From assembly GCA_025464025.1 (NCBI GenBank), contig JAODBP010000160.1:1-64000 (forward strand): 64,000 bases of DNA, written 5' to 3'. A program made the translations under genes and the position numbers. This DNA is from Actinomycetes bacterium (GTDB lineage Bacteria; Actinomycetota; Acidimicrobiia; Acidimicrobiales; CADCSY01). The notes below the pieces were generated by a model that was given only the letters and a program-made list of their open reading frames with translations, was not told the origin of the DNA and made no database searches. This document shows, piece by piece, positions 1-7,967 of the stretch (its first letter is position 1; each line of letters begins with the position of its first letter).

Positions 1-241
1 CGCCGATGCGCTCGCGGCCTTCGGCCAGCAGGCGCTCGACCTCGGCGGCCTTGGCCCGCTGGAGGGCGTTGGGTGCGCGGGGCGACGTGCGGCGCCGCAC
101 CACCACCGGGATGTCGCGGGTCCACGCCGACACCGAACCGCGTGACACGCCGAGCTCGGCGCCGATGTCGGGCATGGTCCAGCCGTCGGCCCGCAGCGCG
201 CGTGCCCGTTCCCGCTCGGCGACCTTGCCCCGGTTGCCCAC
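1..241 (-). CDS. HTH-domain DNA-binding protein (3' end cut off by window)
   Basis: The N-terminal 80 residues are present; the rest lies beyond the left edge. Residues of about 8-40 form a helix-turn-helix: a basic RERARALR helix, then GWTMPDIGAELGVSRGSVSAW, typical of resolvase-like or HTH_23-type motifs. The chosen start is the GTG reading VGNRGKVAERER; an ATG slightly upstream is in another frame. After the HTH the chain continues as a basic, then helical segment. Small actinobacterial HTH proteins of this kind are common, but their targets are mostly unknown. The DNA-binding fold is seen in sequence; the function is not known. Confidence 0.6.
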   Translation of the reverse strand, partial: MGNRGKVAERERARALRADGWTMPDIGAELGVSRGSVSAWTRDIPVVVRRRTSPRAPNALQRAKAAEVERLLAEGRERIG

Positions 242-272
242 CCCACCATCGTGCCGAGGGGGTGTGACAGCC

Positions 273-836
273 TCAGTCGAGGTCGAGCCAGGCGGGGGAG
301 CGGTCGAGCAGCCAGCGGCTCACCGCCATGCAGCGGTCGAGCGTGTCGCAGAGCAGCTCCTCGCCCATGAACACCCGGGCCAGTGAGACGGTCTGGCGGG
401 CCACGACCGTGACCGAGCGCTCGGGAGCGTCGGTGACCGAACCGAACGAGTCGATGGCCGAGACCTCGAGCGGCAGCTCGGGCCCGCCGATGCCGGCGAG
501 CTCGGTGGCCAGCAGGAGGAGGTCGGGTGCCTTGGGCAGCGGCGGGAGCTGCCAGGTGAAGTGCAGGGGGAAGTGGTACTCGTCGGGCGGGTTGTCACCG
601 TCGTCGAGCTCGAGGAACAGGTCCTCGAAGGCCAGCAGCACCCGCGGGTCGACCTCGAGGGCGAGGTGCAGGTCGAGCGGGCCGCCGCAGCCCTCCTCGG
701 GGTGCAGGTCGACCTCCCACGCCTGGCGGAGCGAGTACGTCTCGACGAAGTGCCGCTCGTCGTGCACGTGGAAGGCGTGGTCGACGGCGTGCTCCTTGAG
801 CTCGGCCACGTACCCGGCGACGTCGATGACAGCCAT
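273..836 (-). CDS. hypothetical protein, 187 aa
   Basis: An acidic, Leu/Asp-rich soluble protein starting MAVIDVAGYVAELK and ending at a TGA just before the HTH gene. There is no signal peptide, membrane segment or catalytic motif that I recognise. The first half is rich in His, Glu and Asp and the second half looks like alternating beta strands (LPLEVSAIDSFGSV, SVTVVARQTVSLARV). It lies 14 bp downstream of the GNAT gene on the same strand, so the two are probably cotranscribed. Codon use is like its neighbours. A much longer open frame runs through it to base 2018, but that extension crosses two better genes and is not real. Function unknown. Confidence 0.6.
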   Translation of the reverse strand: MAVIDVAGYVAELKEHAVDHAFHVHDERHFVETYSLRQAWEVDLHPEEGCGGPLDLHLALEVDPRVLLAFEDLFLELDDGDNPPDEYHFPLHFTWQLPPLPKAPDLLLLATELAGIGGPELPLEVSAIDSFGSVTDAPERSVTVVARQTVSLARVFMGEELLCDTLDRCMAVSRWLLDRSPAWLDLD

Positions 837-850
837 GTCGGCCCCGAACG

Positions 851-1282
851 CTACTGCCAGCGGTAGCGGATCCAACCCTCGACGGGCCGGGCGCCCAGTG
901 ACTCGTAGAAGTCGATCGAGGGCTGGTTCCAGTCGAGCACGGCCCACTCGACCCGGCCGTCGGTCAGGCGCCGCAGCTCCTGGAGGAGCGCGAGGCCGAG
1001 GCCCTGCTTGCGGAACTGCGGGCGGACGAACAGGTCCTCCAGCCAGATGCCCGGCCGCCCGACCCAGGTGCTGAACGTGGCGTACCAGAGGGCGAAGCCG
1101 GCCACCTCGCCGTCGTGCTCGGCGATCAGCACGTGCGCCGTCGGCGTGGCACCGAAGAGGTGGGTCCGGAGGTCGTCCTCGGTCGCTTCGACCTCGTCGG
1201 CGGCGCGCTCGTAGTCGGCCAGCTCGCGGATGAGGGCGAGGATCTCGGGTACGTCGTTGGGCGTGGCTGCGCGAAGCGTCAC
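851..1282 (-). CDS. GNAT N-acetyltransferase (diamine acetyltransferase-like)
   Basis: A 143-residue single-domain GNAT protein that should transfer acetyl from acetyl-CoA to an amine. Visible marks are the N-terminal beta strand TLRAATPNDV, the segment ELADYERAADEV, the core YATFSTWVGRPGIWLEDLFVRP, the acetyl-CoA loop RKQGLGLALL, and the C-terminal VLDWNQPSIDFYESLGA. This combination resembles the spermidine/spermine N1-acetyltransferase branch, so a small polyamine-like substrate is likely but not proven. The GTG start is chosen because it begins the conserved RAAT strand and lies 7 nt after a TACCGT hexamer shared with the divergent inositol-phosphatase gene. Confidence 0.85.
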   Translation of the reverse strand: MTLRAATPNDVPEILALIRELADYERAADEVEATEDDLRTHLFGATPTAHVLIAEHDGEVAGFALWYATFSTWVGRPGIWLEDLFVRPQFRKQGLGLALLQELRRLTDGRVEWAVLDWNQPSIDFYESLGARPVEGWIRYRWQ

Positions 1283-1289
1283 GGGGGCG

Positions 1290-1299
1290 ACGGTACCGT
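1290..1299. promoter_or_regulatory. Overlapping divergent -10 elements (ACGGTACCGT palindrome)
   Basis: A perfect 10-bp palindrome contains TACCGT on each strand. On the plus strand the hexamer ends 8 nt before the GTG of the phosphatase gene; on the minus strand it ends 7 nt before the GTG of the GNAT gene. Both would give leaderless mRNAs. This is inferred from spacing and from the same hexamer before many other starts in this window; no -35 element is obvious. Confidence 0.5.
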
Positions 1300-1307
1300 C
1301 GGCACCC

Positions 1308-2051
1308 GTGCAGGGCGACGAGGTGCTGGAGGTCCTGGTCGCGGCGGCCGACGTGGTGGCCCGCGCCCTCGCCGGCATCGTCGACTGGCGCCCGCCGGGG
1401 GAGCGGGCCGACCAGTACGCCCTCGACCTGATCGCCGACGGCCCGGTGTGCGAGCTGCTGCTCGCGGCCGGGTTCGGCGTGCTCAGCGAGGAGAGCGGCC
1501 TCCACCACCCCGAGCGCGCCGTCGTCGTGGTCGTCGACCCGGTCGACGGCTCGACCAACGCCAGCCGCCGCATCCCGCACTACAACACCGCCCTCTGCGC
1601 CGTCGACGCCGACGGCCCGTTGGCCGCCCTCGTCGTCAACCAGGCGTCGGGCGAGCGGTTCGACGCCGTGCGGGGCGCCGGTGCCCGCTGCGACGGCCGG
1701 CCGATCACCCCGAGCGCCACCACCCACCTCGACCGGGCGCTCGTCGGCTTCAACGGCCTGCCCGACTCGCACTGGGGCTGGGACCAGTACCGCGCCTTCG
1801 GCGCCGCCGCGCTCGACCTCTGCTCGGTGGCGTGCGGGCGCCTCGACGCCTACGTCGACGCCACGCCGAGCGCCCACGGGCCCTGGGACTACCTCGCCGG
1901 CCTGCTCATCTGCCAGGAAGCAGGCGCCGTGGTCAGCGACGCCGAGGGCCGGGAGCTGGTCGTGCTCGACCACGGCGCCCGCCGCACGCCCGTGGCCGCC
2001 GCCACGGCCGAGCTCCACGCCACCCTCGTCGCCCGGCGGGCCGCCGGGTGA
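1308..2051 (+). CDS. Inositol monophosphatase family protein
   Basis: A 247-residue Mg-dependent sugar or inositol phosphate phosphatase of the IMPase/FBPase/CysQ superfamily. It carries the metal-binding acidic motif LSEESG near residue 60, the signature DPVDGSTN (family consensus DPxDGTxN, with Ser here) around residue 80, and the distal GPWDYLAGLLICQEAGAVVSD block that completes the metal site. The substrate could be inositol-1-phosphate, histidinol phosphate or PAP; the sequence alone does not tell. The GTG start follows a TACCGT hexamer. It overlaps the Nudix gene by four bases (GTGA), so the two are translationally coupled. Confidence 0.88.
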   Translation: MQGDEVLEVLVAAADVVARALAGIVDWRPPGERADQYALDLIADGPVCELLLAAGFGVLSEESGLHHPERAVVVVVDPVDGSTNASRRIPHYNTALCAVDADGPLAALVVNQASGERFDAVRGAGARCDGRPITPSATTHLDRALVGFNGLPDSHWGWDQYRAFGAAALDLCSVACGRLDAYVDATPSAHGPWDYLAGLLICQEAGAVVSDAEGRELVVLDHGARRTPVAAATAELHATLVARRAAG

Positions 2052-2530
2052 TCGGCCGCCTCCACCTCGTCCTGCTCCACCTCTACCAGCGCCTGCCCCG
2101 CCGGGCCCGGCTCGCCGTCATCCACTCGGTGGCGCCGTCGTTCACCGTCGGCGCCATCTGCGTGATCGAGCAGGTCGACGGGCGGGTGCTGGTGGTGCGG
2201 CACTCCTACCGCGATCGCTGGGGCTTCCCCGGCGGTCTGCTGAAGCGGGGTGAGGAGGTCGCCGACGGCGCCCGCCGGGAGGCCCGTGAGGAGGTCGGGA
2301 TCGAGATCGAGCTGCTGGGCGAACCGGCCGTGGTGGTCGCCCCCGAGCCCCGGCGGGTCGACGTGATCTACCGCGCCCGGGTCGCCGACGGGGTCGATCC
2401 CGCCTCGGCACGCCCGATGTCGCCCGAGATCGTGGAGGTGCGCTGGGTGGCTCGTGACGACCTCCCCGACCTCCAGCACGAGGCGGCCGGCGGGCTCGTC
2501 GCCCTGGCCCGGGCCGCCGACCCGACCTGA
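2048..2530 (+). CDS. Nudix hydrolase
   Basis: A 160-residue Nudix enzyme that should cleave a nucleoside diphosphate linked to another group. The Nudix box is complete: GGLLKRGEEVADGARREAR followed by EEVGIEIELL, fitting GX5EX7REUXEEXGU. The N-terminus has a short hydrophobic stretch (LHLVLLHLYQRL) that may be an amphipathic helix or weak membrane contact. Its GTG start overlaps the stop of the inositol-phosphatase gene (GTGA), indicating translational coupling and possibly linked substrates. The exact nucleotide substrate cannot be told. Confidence 0.88.
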   Translation: MIGRLHLVLLHLYQRLPRRARLAVIHSVAPSFTVGAICVIEQVDGRVLVVRHSYRDRWGFPGGLLKRGEEVADGARREAREEVGIEIELLGEPAVVVAPEPRRVDVIYRARVADGVDPASARPMSPEIVEVRWVARDDLPDLQHEAAGGLVALARAADPT

Positions 2531-2540
2531 CGGCCGCCCC

Positions 2541-2546
2541 TACACT
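2541..2546 (+). promoter_or_regulatory. TACACT -10 element for murA-type gene
   Basis: TACACT lies 7 nt before the ATG of the EPSP-synthase-family gene, in the 23-bp gap after the Nudix stop. It fits the leaderless pattern seen before many genes here. No clear -35 box is visible. Confidence 0.45.
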
Positions 2547-2553
2547 CCCGCGG

Positions 2554-3858
2554 ATGGCCACCACCTGGCGGATCGACCCGGCTGGGCCCCTCCAGGGCGA
2601 CGTGATGGTGCGCGGCTCGAAGAACGGGGTGACCAAGCACATGGTCGCCGCCCTCCTCTCCGAGCAGCCCTGCATCGTGCAGAACTGCCCCGAGATCGGC
2701 GAGATCGAGATCACCAAGGGCATGCTCGAGAGCCTCGGCTGCACCGTCGAGGTGGACCAGGACATGGTCACCACCGACGCCCGGGGCCTCTCCTCGGGCC
2801 AGGTCCCCGGGTCCTACGGCGGCCTCAACCGCATCCCGATCCTGATGCTCGGCCCGCTGCTCCACCGGCTGGGCGAGGTCCACGTGCCGATGGTCGGCGG
2901 CGATCGGATCGGTCCCCGCCCGGTCGACTTCCACGTCGACGCCCTCACCGCGATGGGCGCCGAGGTCGAGGTGAACTCCCAGGGCATCTCGGCCAAGGCC
3001 AGCTCGCTCCACGGCGCCCGGATCCGGCTGCCGTACCCGAGCGTCGGCGCCACCGAGACGATCCTGCTCACCGCCGTGCTGGCCGAGGGCCGCACGATCC
3101 TCGAGAACGCCGCCACCGAGCCCGAGGTCATCGAGCTCGGCCTCTACCTCCAGCGCATGGGCGCCCGGCTCGAGCTGCGGCCCGACCGGCGCTTCGTCAT
3201 CGAGGGCGTCGAGCACCTCCACGGCGCCGAGCACAGCCTCCAGGGCGACCGCATCGAGGCGTTCTCGTACCTCGCCGCCGGCCTGGCCACCGGTGGCCAG
3301 GTGCGCGTCTTCGGCTGCCCCCAGGGTCGGCTCGTCACCGCGATCTCCACCCTCCACCGCATGGGTGCCCGCTTCGACATCACCGACTACTACGTGGCGG
3401 CCGAGGCGCCCGACGGGCTCCGCTCGCTGGCCATCCAGACCGACACGCACCCTGGGTTCATGACCGACTGGCAGTCGCCGCTCGTCGTCTGCATGACCCA
3501 GGCCGAAGGCATGTCGGTGGTGCACGAGACGGTGTACGAGGGCCGCTTCCCCTACGTCCGGGCCCTCAACCAGATGGGTGCCGAGATCGAGCTGTTCGAC
3601 TCGTGCCTGGGCGGGCGCGACTGCCGCTTCGCCGAGAGCGAGGCGCTCCACTCGGCCGTGGTGAAGGGCGCGACCCCCCTCCACGGCGCCGAGATCACCG
3701 TGCCTGACATCCGCGGCGGCTTCGCCTACGTCATCGCCGCGGCGGCGGCCGACGGCGGGTCGGTGCTCCACGACGTGCACCACCTCGAGCGCGGCTACCA
3801 CCGGCCGCTCGAGGCCTTCGCCCAGCTCGGCCTCCAGATCGAACGGGTGACGGACTAG
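2554..3858 (+). CDS. murA: UDP-N-acetylglucosamine 1-carboxyvinyltransferase (MurA), Asp-type active site
   Basis: A 434-residue EPSP-synthase-fold enzyme catalysing enolpyruvyl transfer from PEP to UDP-GlcNAc, the first committed step of peptidoglycan synthesis. Evidence: the N-terminal GSKNGVTKH with the catalytic Lys-Asn pair (K23, N24), the loop [13 protein letters not shown], and a C-terminal [17 protein letters not shown] block. In Escherichia coli MurA the loop carries a catalytic Cys that fosfomycin alkylates; here that position is Asp117, as in mycobacteria, so intrinsic fosfomycin resistance is expected. Some blocks ([14 protein letters not shown] instead of the usual MRAS type) differ from housekeeping MurA, so it could be a second paralogue. 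Its stop overlaps that of the convergent sigma gene. Confidence 0.9.
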   Translation: MATTWRIDPAGPLQGDVMVRGSKNGVTKHMVAALLSEQPCIVQNCPEIGEIEITKGMLESLGCTVEVDQDMVTTDARGLSSGQVPGSYGGLNRIPILMLGPLLHRLGEVHVPMVGGDRIGPRPVDFHVDALTAMGAEVEVNSQGISAKASSLHGARIRLPYPSVGATETILLTAVLAEGRTILENAATEPEVIELGLYLQRMGARLELRPDRRFVIEGVEHLHGAEHSLQGDRIEAFSYLAAGLATGGQVRVFGCPQGRLVTAISTLHRMGARFDITDYYVAAEAPDGLRSLAIQTDTHPGFMTDWQSPLVVCMTQAEGMSVVHETVYEGRFPYVRALNQMGAEIELFDSCLGGRDCRFAESEALHSAVVKGATPLHGAEITVPDIRGGFAYVIAAAAADGGSVLHDVHHLERGYHRPLEAFAQLGLQIERVTD

Positions 3859-4733
3859 GCGTTGACGAGCTGGCGGAGGGCCGCCGGCGAGCACGGGTGG
3901 CGCAGCTTGGTGAGCGCCTTGGCCTCGATCTGGCGGATCCGCTCGCGGGTGAGCGAGAACTCCCTGCCCACGTCCTCGAGCGTGCGGGGGGCGCCGCCGC
4001 TGAGCCCGAAGCGCAGCTCGAGCACCCGCTGCTCGCGCTCGGACAGGCGGGCCAGCACGGTGGCCAGGGCCTCCTGCTCGAGGCGGGTGGCGGCGGCGTC
4101 GAACGGACCCTCGGCCCGGTCGTCGGGCACGAGGTCGGCCAGCTCGCCGTCGCCCTCGGCCAGTGGCGCCGACAGCGACACGACGTCGTGCAGGGCGGCC
4201 CGCAGCTCGACGATGCGATCGGGCTTGAGGCCCGACGCCCGGGCCAGCTCGGCCATGGTCGGCTCCCGACCGTGGAGCCGGCTCAGCTCAGCGGTGACCC
4301 GGTTGACGACGGCGATGGCATCGCCCACGTGCGCCGGCACCCGGATCGTGCGGCCCTTGTCGGCGATGGCCCGGGTCACGGCCTGGCGGATCCACCACGT
4401 GGCGTAGGTCGAGAACTTGAAGCCCCGCTCGGGCTCGAACTTCTCGACCGCCCGCATCAGGCCGAGGTTGCCCTCCTGCACCAGGTCGAGCAGGGGCAGT
4501 CCGGACGACTGGTAGCGCTTGGCGATCGAGACCACCAGGCGGAGGTTGGCGGCGATGAAGCGCTCGCGCGCGGCGTCGGCCCGGGTCACGACCTCGGCGC
4601 TCGCCCCGGGCTCGCGACCGGCCGCGATCAGCCCGCCGAGCTCGGCCTCGTCGGCCGCCGTCAGGAGCGGGTGGGCGCCGACCTCCTGCAGGTAGCGACG
4701 GAGGGCGTCATCGCCCCCGCTCGGCCCGGGCAT
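3855..4733 (-). CDS. RNA polymerase sigma factor, sigma-70 group 1/2 (RpoD/SigB-like)
   Basis: A 292-residue sigma factor with every core region: region 1.2 ([21 protein letters not shown]), region 2 with [39 protein letters not shown] and [17 protein letters not shown], region 3, and region 4 with [25 protein letters not shown]. It lacks the long N-terminal extension of actinobacterial SigA, so it is more likely a group 2 (SigB/HrdB-like accessory) factor. The ATG reading MPGPSGGD is chosen over an upstream in-frame ATG because TACCGT ends 6 nt before it. It converges on murA with overlapping TAG stops. Confidence 0.93.
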   Translation of the reverse strand: MPGPSGGDDALRRYLQEVGAHPLLTAADEAELGGLIAAGREPGASAEVVTRADAARERFIAANLRLVVSIAKRYQSSGLPLLDLVQEGNLGLMRAVEKFEPERGFKFSTYATWWIRQAVTRAIADKGRTIRVPAHVGDAIAVVNRVTAELSRLHGREPTMAELARASGLKPDRIVELRAALHDVVSLSAPLAEGDGELADLVPDDRAEGPFDAAATRLEQEALATVLARLSEREQRVLELRFGLSGGAPRTLEDVGREFSLTRERIRQIEAKALTKLRHPCSPAALRQLVNA

Positions 4734-4739
4734 GTGCCG

Positions 4740-4745
4740 ACGGTA
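4740..4745 (-). promoter_or_regulatory. TACCGT -10 element for the sigma gene
   Basis: On the minus strand TACCGT is followed by 6 nt and then the ATG, matching the leaderless arrangement used by several other genes here. Confidence 0.45.
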
Positions 4746-4821
4746 CCGCCGGGCCGACTCCCAGTGAGGGATTCGCACCGTTTACCCTCCAGCCGGCCGT
4801 CCCGACGACCGAGAAGGAAGT

Positions 4822-6432
4822 GTGTTCGCGCAACCCCTGCTGGCCCTGGTCGCCGCCGTGTCCGGCGCGCTCGGCGCGCCGCATGCCCCCGCGCCCGTGG
4901 TGCCACGGGTGGCCAGCGTCCTGGCCGCCTCGATCGGGGCGCCCCAGGAGTGCCCGAGCTACTGGGTCGTGGCCGACGACGGCGGGGTCTTCACGGCCGG
5001 CGCGGCGCCGTTCGGTGGCTCGGCGGTGGGCAAGCTCGCCGGTGGCCGGGCCGTGGGCGTGGCCGGCACGCCGACCGGGCGGGGCTACTGGCTGGCATCG
5101 TCGACGGGGCGGGTCAACGCCTTCGGCGACGCCCGGTCGTTCGGATCGACCTCGACCACCGGCGTGGTCGCCCTGGCCGCCCGTCCCGACGGCGCCGGGT
5201 ACTGGCTGGCCACGGCCGACGGCCGGGTGCTCGGCTTCGGTGGGGCCAAGGCCGTGGGGTCGCTCGCCGGCCGGCGCCTGGGCCGTCCCGTCGTGGCCAT
5301 GGCGGCCACGCCCTCGGGTGCCGGCTACTGGCTGGCCACGGGCGACGGGGGCGTGTTCGCCTTCGGCGACGCGCGGTTCCTCGGCTCGGCGGCCACGCCG
5401 GGCCGGTCGATCGCGGCGATCGCCGCGTCCCCGACCGGCGCCGGCTACTGGTTGGCCGGCACCGACGGCGGCGTCTTCACGTTCGGCGACGCCCGCTTCT
5501 TCGGCGCCGCCACCGGCACGCTGCCCCGGGCCGTCACCGCCATCGCCGCCTCGCCCACCGGCGCCGGCTACTGGCTGGCGTCGGCCGACGGACGGGTCGT
5601 CGGCTTCGGCGACGCCCGGGCGGCCGCACCGGTGCGCTACCCGACCGACGCCAGCCGGGTCGTCGGCATCGCCCCGCCGGCGGAGTCGCTCCCGTGCCCG
5701 GTGGCCGAGCAGGGCCGCAAGGTCGTGTTCCTCGGCGACTCGGTGATGTTCGACGTGGCCGCCGGCCTGGAGCCGGCGTTGAAGCTGGTGCCCGGCACGG
5801 TCGTCGCCTCCCGGCCGTGGTTCGCCTACGGGCTCGACCTGTCCCGCGACACCTACGACTGGCGCAAGCAGTGGCCGAAGGTCCTGGCCGAGGAGCAGCC
5901 CGACGTCGTGGTCGTGCTCGCCGGCTTCGGTGACATGTGGGCCAAGGCCACCGCGCCGGCCGACCAGCGGCCGGAGACGCCGCAGTGGCGGGCTCGGTAC
6001 GGCAAGGTCGTCGACGACGCCACGCACGTGCTGACCGCCGGCGGCGCCAAGGTCGTCTGGATCGGGCTGCCGTGGGTGGCCGACACGAACATCTACTTCA
6101 CGAACATCCGAGCTCGGGTGGCCTCGGCCAACCAGGTGTACCGGGCCGCGGTGGCCAAGGTGCCGGGTGCCTCGTTCGTCGACGCCGCCGCCCTGCTGGC
6201 CGGGCCGAACGGGGGCTACGCCTTCACCGTGCTCGATGGCACGAAGGTCGTCCAGCTCCGCAAGCCCGACGGCCTCCACCTCTGCCCGCCGGGCGTGGAG
6301 CGCCTGGCTCGCGCCGCGGGCGCCGAGGTCACCAAGGACTTCGGCGACGTGCTGCGGCCCGGCTGGGAGGGCGGGGCGTGGCGGGCCGACGTGCGCTTCC
6401 ACCAGGGCCCGGCGCTCGACTGCAAGCCATAG
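4822..6432 (+). CDS. Secreted repeat protein with C-terminal SGNH-like domain
   Basis: A 536-residue exported protein. It starts at a GTG preceded by the purine-rich ribosome site GAGAAGGAAG and has a short signal peptide (LLALVAAVSGALGAPHAPA). Residues of about 45-275 hold six roughly 40-residue repeats of the form GYWLA-x2-DGGVFxFGDARFxGS, probably a beta-propeller-like surface domain. Residues of about 295-500 look like a GDSL/SGNH hydrolase: VVFLGDSVMFDVAAGL with the nucleophile-type GDS, later VLAGFGDMW, and PDGLHLCPPG with the His-x-x-Asp-like DGLH end. Such repeat proteins are characteristic of Acidimicrobiia. A role in cell-surface polysaccharide or ester modification is inferred. Confidence 0.85.
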   Translation: MFAQPLLALVAAVSGALGAPHAPAPVVPRVASVLAASIGAPQECPSYWVVADDGGVFTAGAAPFGGSAVGKLAGGRAVGVAGTPTGRGYWLASSTGRVNAFGDARSFGSTSTTGVVALAARPDGAGYWLATADGRVLGFGGAKAVGSLAGRRLGRPVVAMAATPSGAGYWLATGDGGVFAFGDARFLGSAATPGRSIAAIAASPTGAGYWLAGTDGGVFTFGDARFFGAATGTLPRAVTAIAASPTGAGYWLASADGRVVGFGDARAAAPVRYPTDASRVVGIAPPAESLPCPVAEQGRKVVFLGDSVMFDVAAGLEPALKLVPGTVVASRPWFAYGLDLSRDTYDWRKQWPKVLAEEQPDVVVVLAGFGDMWAKATAPADQRPETPQWRARYGKVVDDATHVLTAGGAKVVWIGLPWVADTNIYFTNIRARVASANQVYRAAVAKVPGASFVDAAALLAGPNGGYAFTVLDGTKVVQLRKPDGLHLCPPGVERLARAAGAEVTKDFGDVLRPGWEGGAWRADVRFHQGPALDCKP

Positions 6433-6441
6433 GCTGACGGC

Positions 6442-7851
6442 GTGAACGTGCTGGTCGTCACCGTCGACCAGCTGCGGGCCGACGTGCTGTCGATGCTCCC
6501 CACGCCGGGCTTCGACCGCCTGGCCGGCGGGAGCGTCCACCTCCGCCGCCACTACAGCCAGGCGGCACCGTGCGCGCCGGGCCGGGCCTGCCTCTACACC
6601 GGCACGTACCAGCTCAACAACCGCGTGGTCGGCAACGGCACACCGCTCGACGACCGGTTCGACAACCTCGCCCGGGTCGGCCGGCGAGCCGGGTTCGCGC
6701 CGACGCTGTTCGGCTACACCGACGTGGGGATCGACCCCCGCCAGGCGTCGGGTGCCGACGACCCGCGGCTGTCGACCTACGAGGAGGTGCTGCCCGGCTT
6801 CGACGTCGAGCTCGACCTCCGGGAGGACTGCGGGCCGTGGCTGGCCTGGCTCGGGTCGCTCGGCCACGACGTCTCGGGCGGCGCCGTCCAGGCCTTGCGC
6901 ACCGAGCCGGACCGGCCGGCCGAGCACGGCATCACCGCCTTCGCCGTCGACCGCTTCGTCGAGTGGGCCGGACGCCAGGACGCGCCGTGGTTCGCCCACC
7001 TGAGCCTGCTCCGACCCCACCCGCCCTACGCCGCCGCCGGGCACTGGGCGACGGCCTTCGACCCCGACGAGGTCGGCCTGCCGATCCGGCCGGCCGACCT
7101 CCGCCACCCGTTCCACGACGTCGCGCTGTCCGTCTCGGGCGCCCCGGCCGACGAGGCGAAGCTGCGGCGGCTGCGGGCCCAGTACCTCGGCATGGTGGCC
7201 GACGTCGACGACCAGCTCGGGCGGGTCTGGGACGCCATCGACTGGGACGACACGTTCGTGGTGCTCACGTCGGACCACGGCGAGCAGCTCGGCGACCACG
7301 GCCTCGTGGGCAAGCTGGGCTGGTTCGAGGCCAGCTACCACGTCCCCGCCTTCGTGCGGGACCCGCGCCGGCCGGGCGGCCACGGCACGGTGGTCGACGC
7401 CTTCACCGAGAACGTCGACGTGCTCCCGACGCTGTGCGAGGCGCTCGACATGCCGGTGCCGGCCCAGTGCGACGGGCTCCCGCTCACGCCGTTCCTCGAC
7501 TGCGAGGCGCCGCCGTGGTGGCGCACCGCGGCCCACTGGGAGTTCGACTGGCGCCTGCTGCGGCCCGATCGGGTCGCCGCCGGCGCCGGTGCGTGGCCGT
7601 GGGACCGCCGGCTCGACCGCCAGAGCCTCGCCGTGCTGCGCACCGACGCTGCCGCCTTCGTGCAGTTCGCCGACGGCGACTCGCTCGGGTTCGATCTGGC
7701 GGCCGATCCGACGTGGCGCACGCCGCTCGTCGACCCGGTCGCGCTCTACGACCTGGCCCGGGAGATGCTGGCCTGGCGGGCCGAGCACGCCGACCGCACC
7801 CACACCGGCTTCGTGCTCGTCGACGGCGGCGTCGGGCGGTGGCCGTTGTGA
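6442..7851 (+). CDS. Sulfatase-family phosphonate monoester hydrolase-like enzyme
   Basis: A 469-residue alkaline-phosphatase-superfamily enzyme with a formylglycine site: C44 in APCAPGRACLYTG fits CxPxR. Metal ligands are visible as D9-Q10 (VTVDQLRAD) and D278-H279 (TSDHGEQLGDHG). The details match the phosphonate/phosphate monoester hydrolase branch rather than ordinary arylsulfatases: the run LRPHPPY, GKLGWFEASYHVP, the AHWEFDWR block, and a C-terminal LAWRAEHADRTHTGF that parallels the same element in rhizobial PMH. The expected reaction is hydrolysis of phosphonate (or phosphate or sulfate) monoesters. It lacks a signal peptide, so it acts in the cytoplasm. It is followed by two phosphonate-oxygenase-type genes. 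Confidence 0.85.
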   Translation: MNVLVVTVDQLRADVLSMLPTPGFDRLAGGSVHLRRHYSQAAPCAPGRACLYTGTYQLNNRVVGNGTPLDDRFDNLARVGRRAGFAPTLFGYTDVGIDPRQASGADDPRLSTYEEVLPGFDVELDLREDCGPWLAWLGSLGHDVSGGAVQALRTEPDRPAEHGITAFAVDRFVEWAGRQDAPWFAHLSLLRPHPPYAAAGHWATAFDPDEVGLPIRPADLRHPFHDVALSVSGAPADEAKLRRLRAQYLGMVADVDDQLGRVWDAIDWDDTFVVLTSDHGEQLGDHGLVGKLGWFEASYHVPAFVRDPRRPGGHGTVVDAFTENVDVLPTLCEALDMPVPAQCDGLPLTPFLDCEAPPWWRTAAHWEFDWRLLRPDRVAAGAGAWPWDRRLDRQSLAVLRTDAAAFVQFADGDSLGFDLAADPTWRTPLVDPVALYDLAREMLAWRAEHADRTHTGFVLVDGGVGRWPL

Positions 7852-7903
7852 GCGCAGCGAGCCATGAGCACAGGCTTTGTGAGGCGCCCTGGCGCCGAAC
7901 GGG

Positions 7904-7967
7904 TCATTGGTGCTCCCCGACGCGGGATCGGTCGAGGTGTCATCCGATGCTGATGGTGCACCAATGA
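7904..7967. repeat. Perfect 10-bp inverted repeat ending on a start codon
   Basis: TCATTGGTGC (7904-7913) pairs exactly with GCACCAATGA (7958-7967), with 44 nt between. The right arm contains the ATG of the HD-oxygenase gene and an inner GGTGCACC palindrome. It lies in the only sizeable gap of this cassette. It could be an operator pair or an mRNA stem that hides the start codon. Confidence 0.5.

Noticed and set aside
273..2018. Long minus-strand open frame of 581 codons
   Set aside because: Only its last third is protein-like. The rest is Val/Gly/Arg-rich shadow of the inositol-phosphatase and GNAT genes, as expected at high GC.
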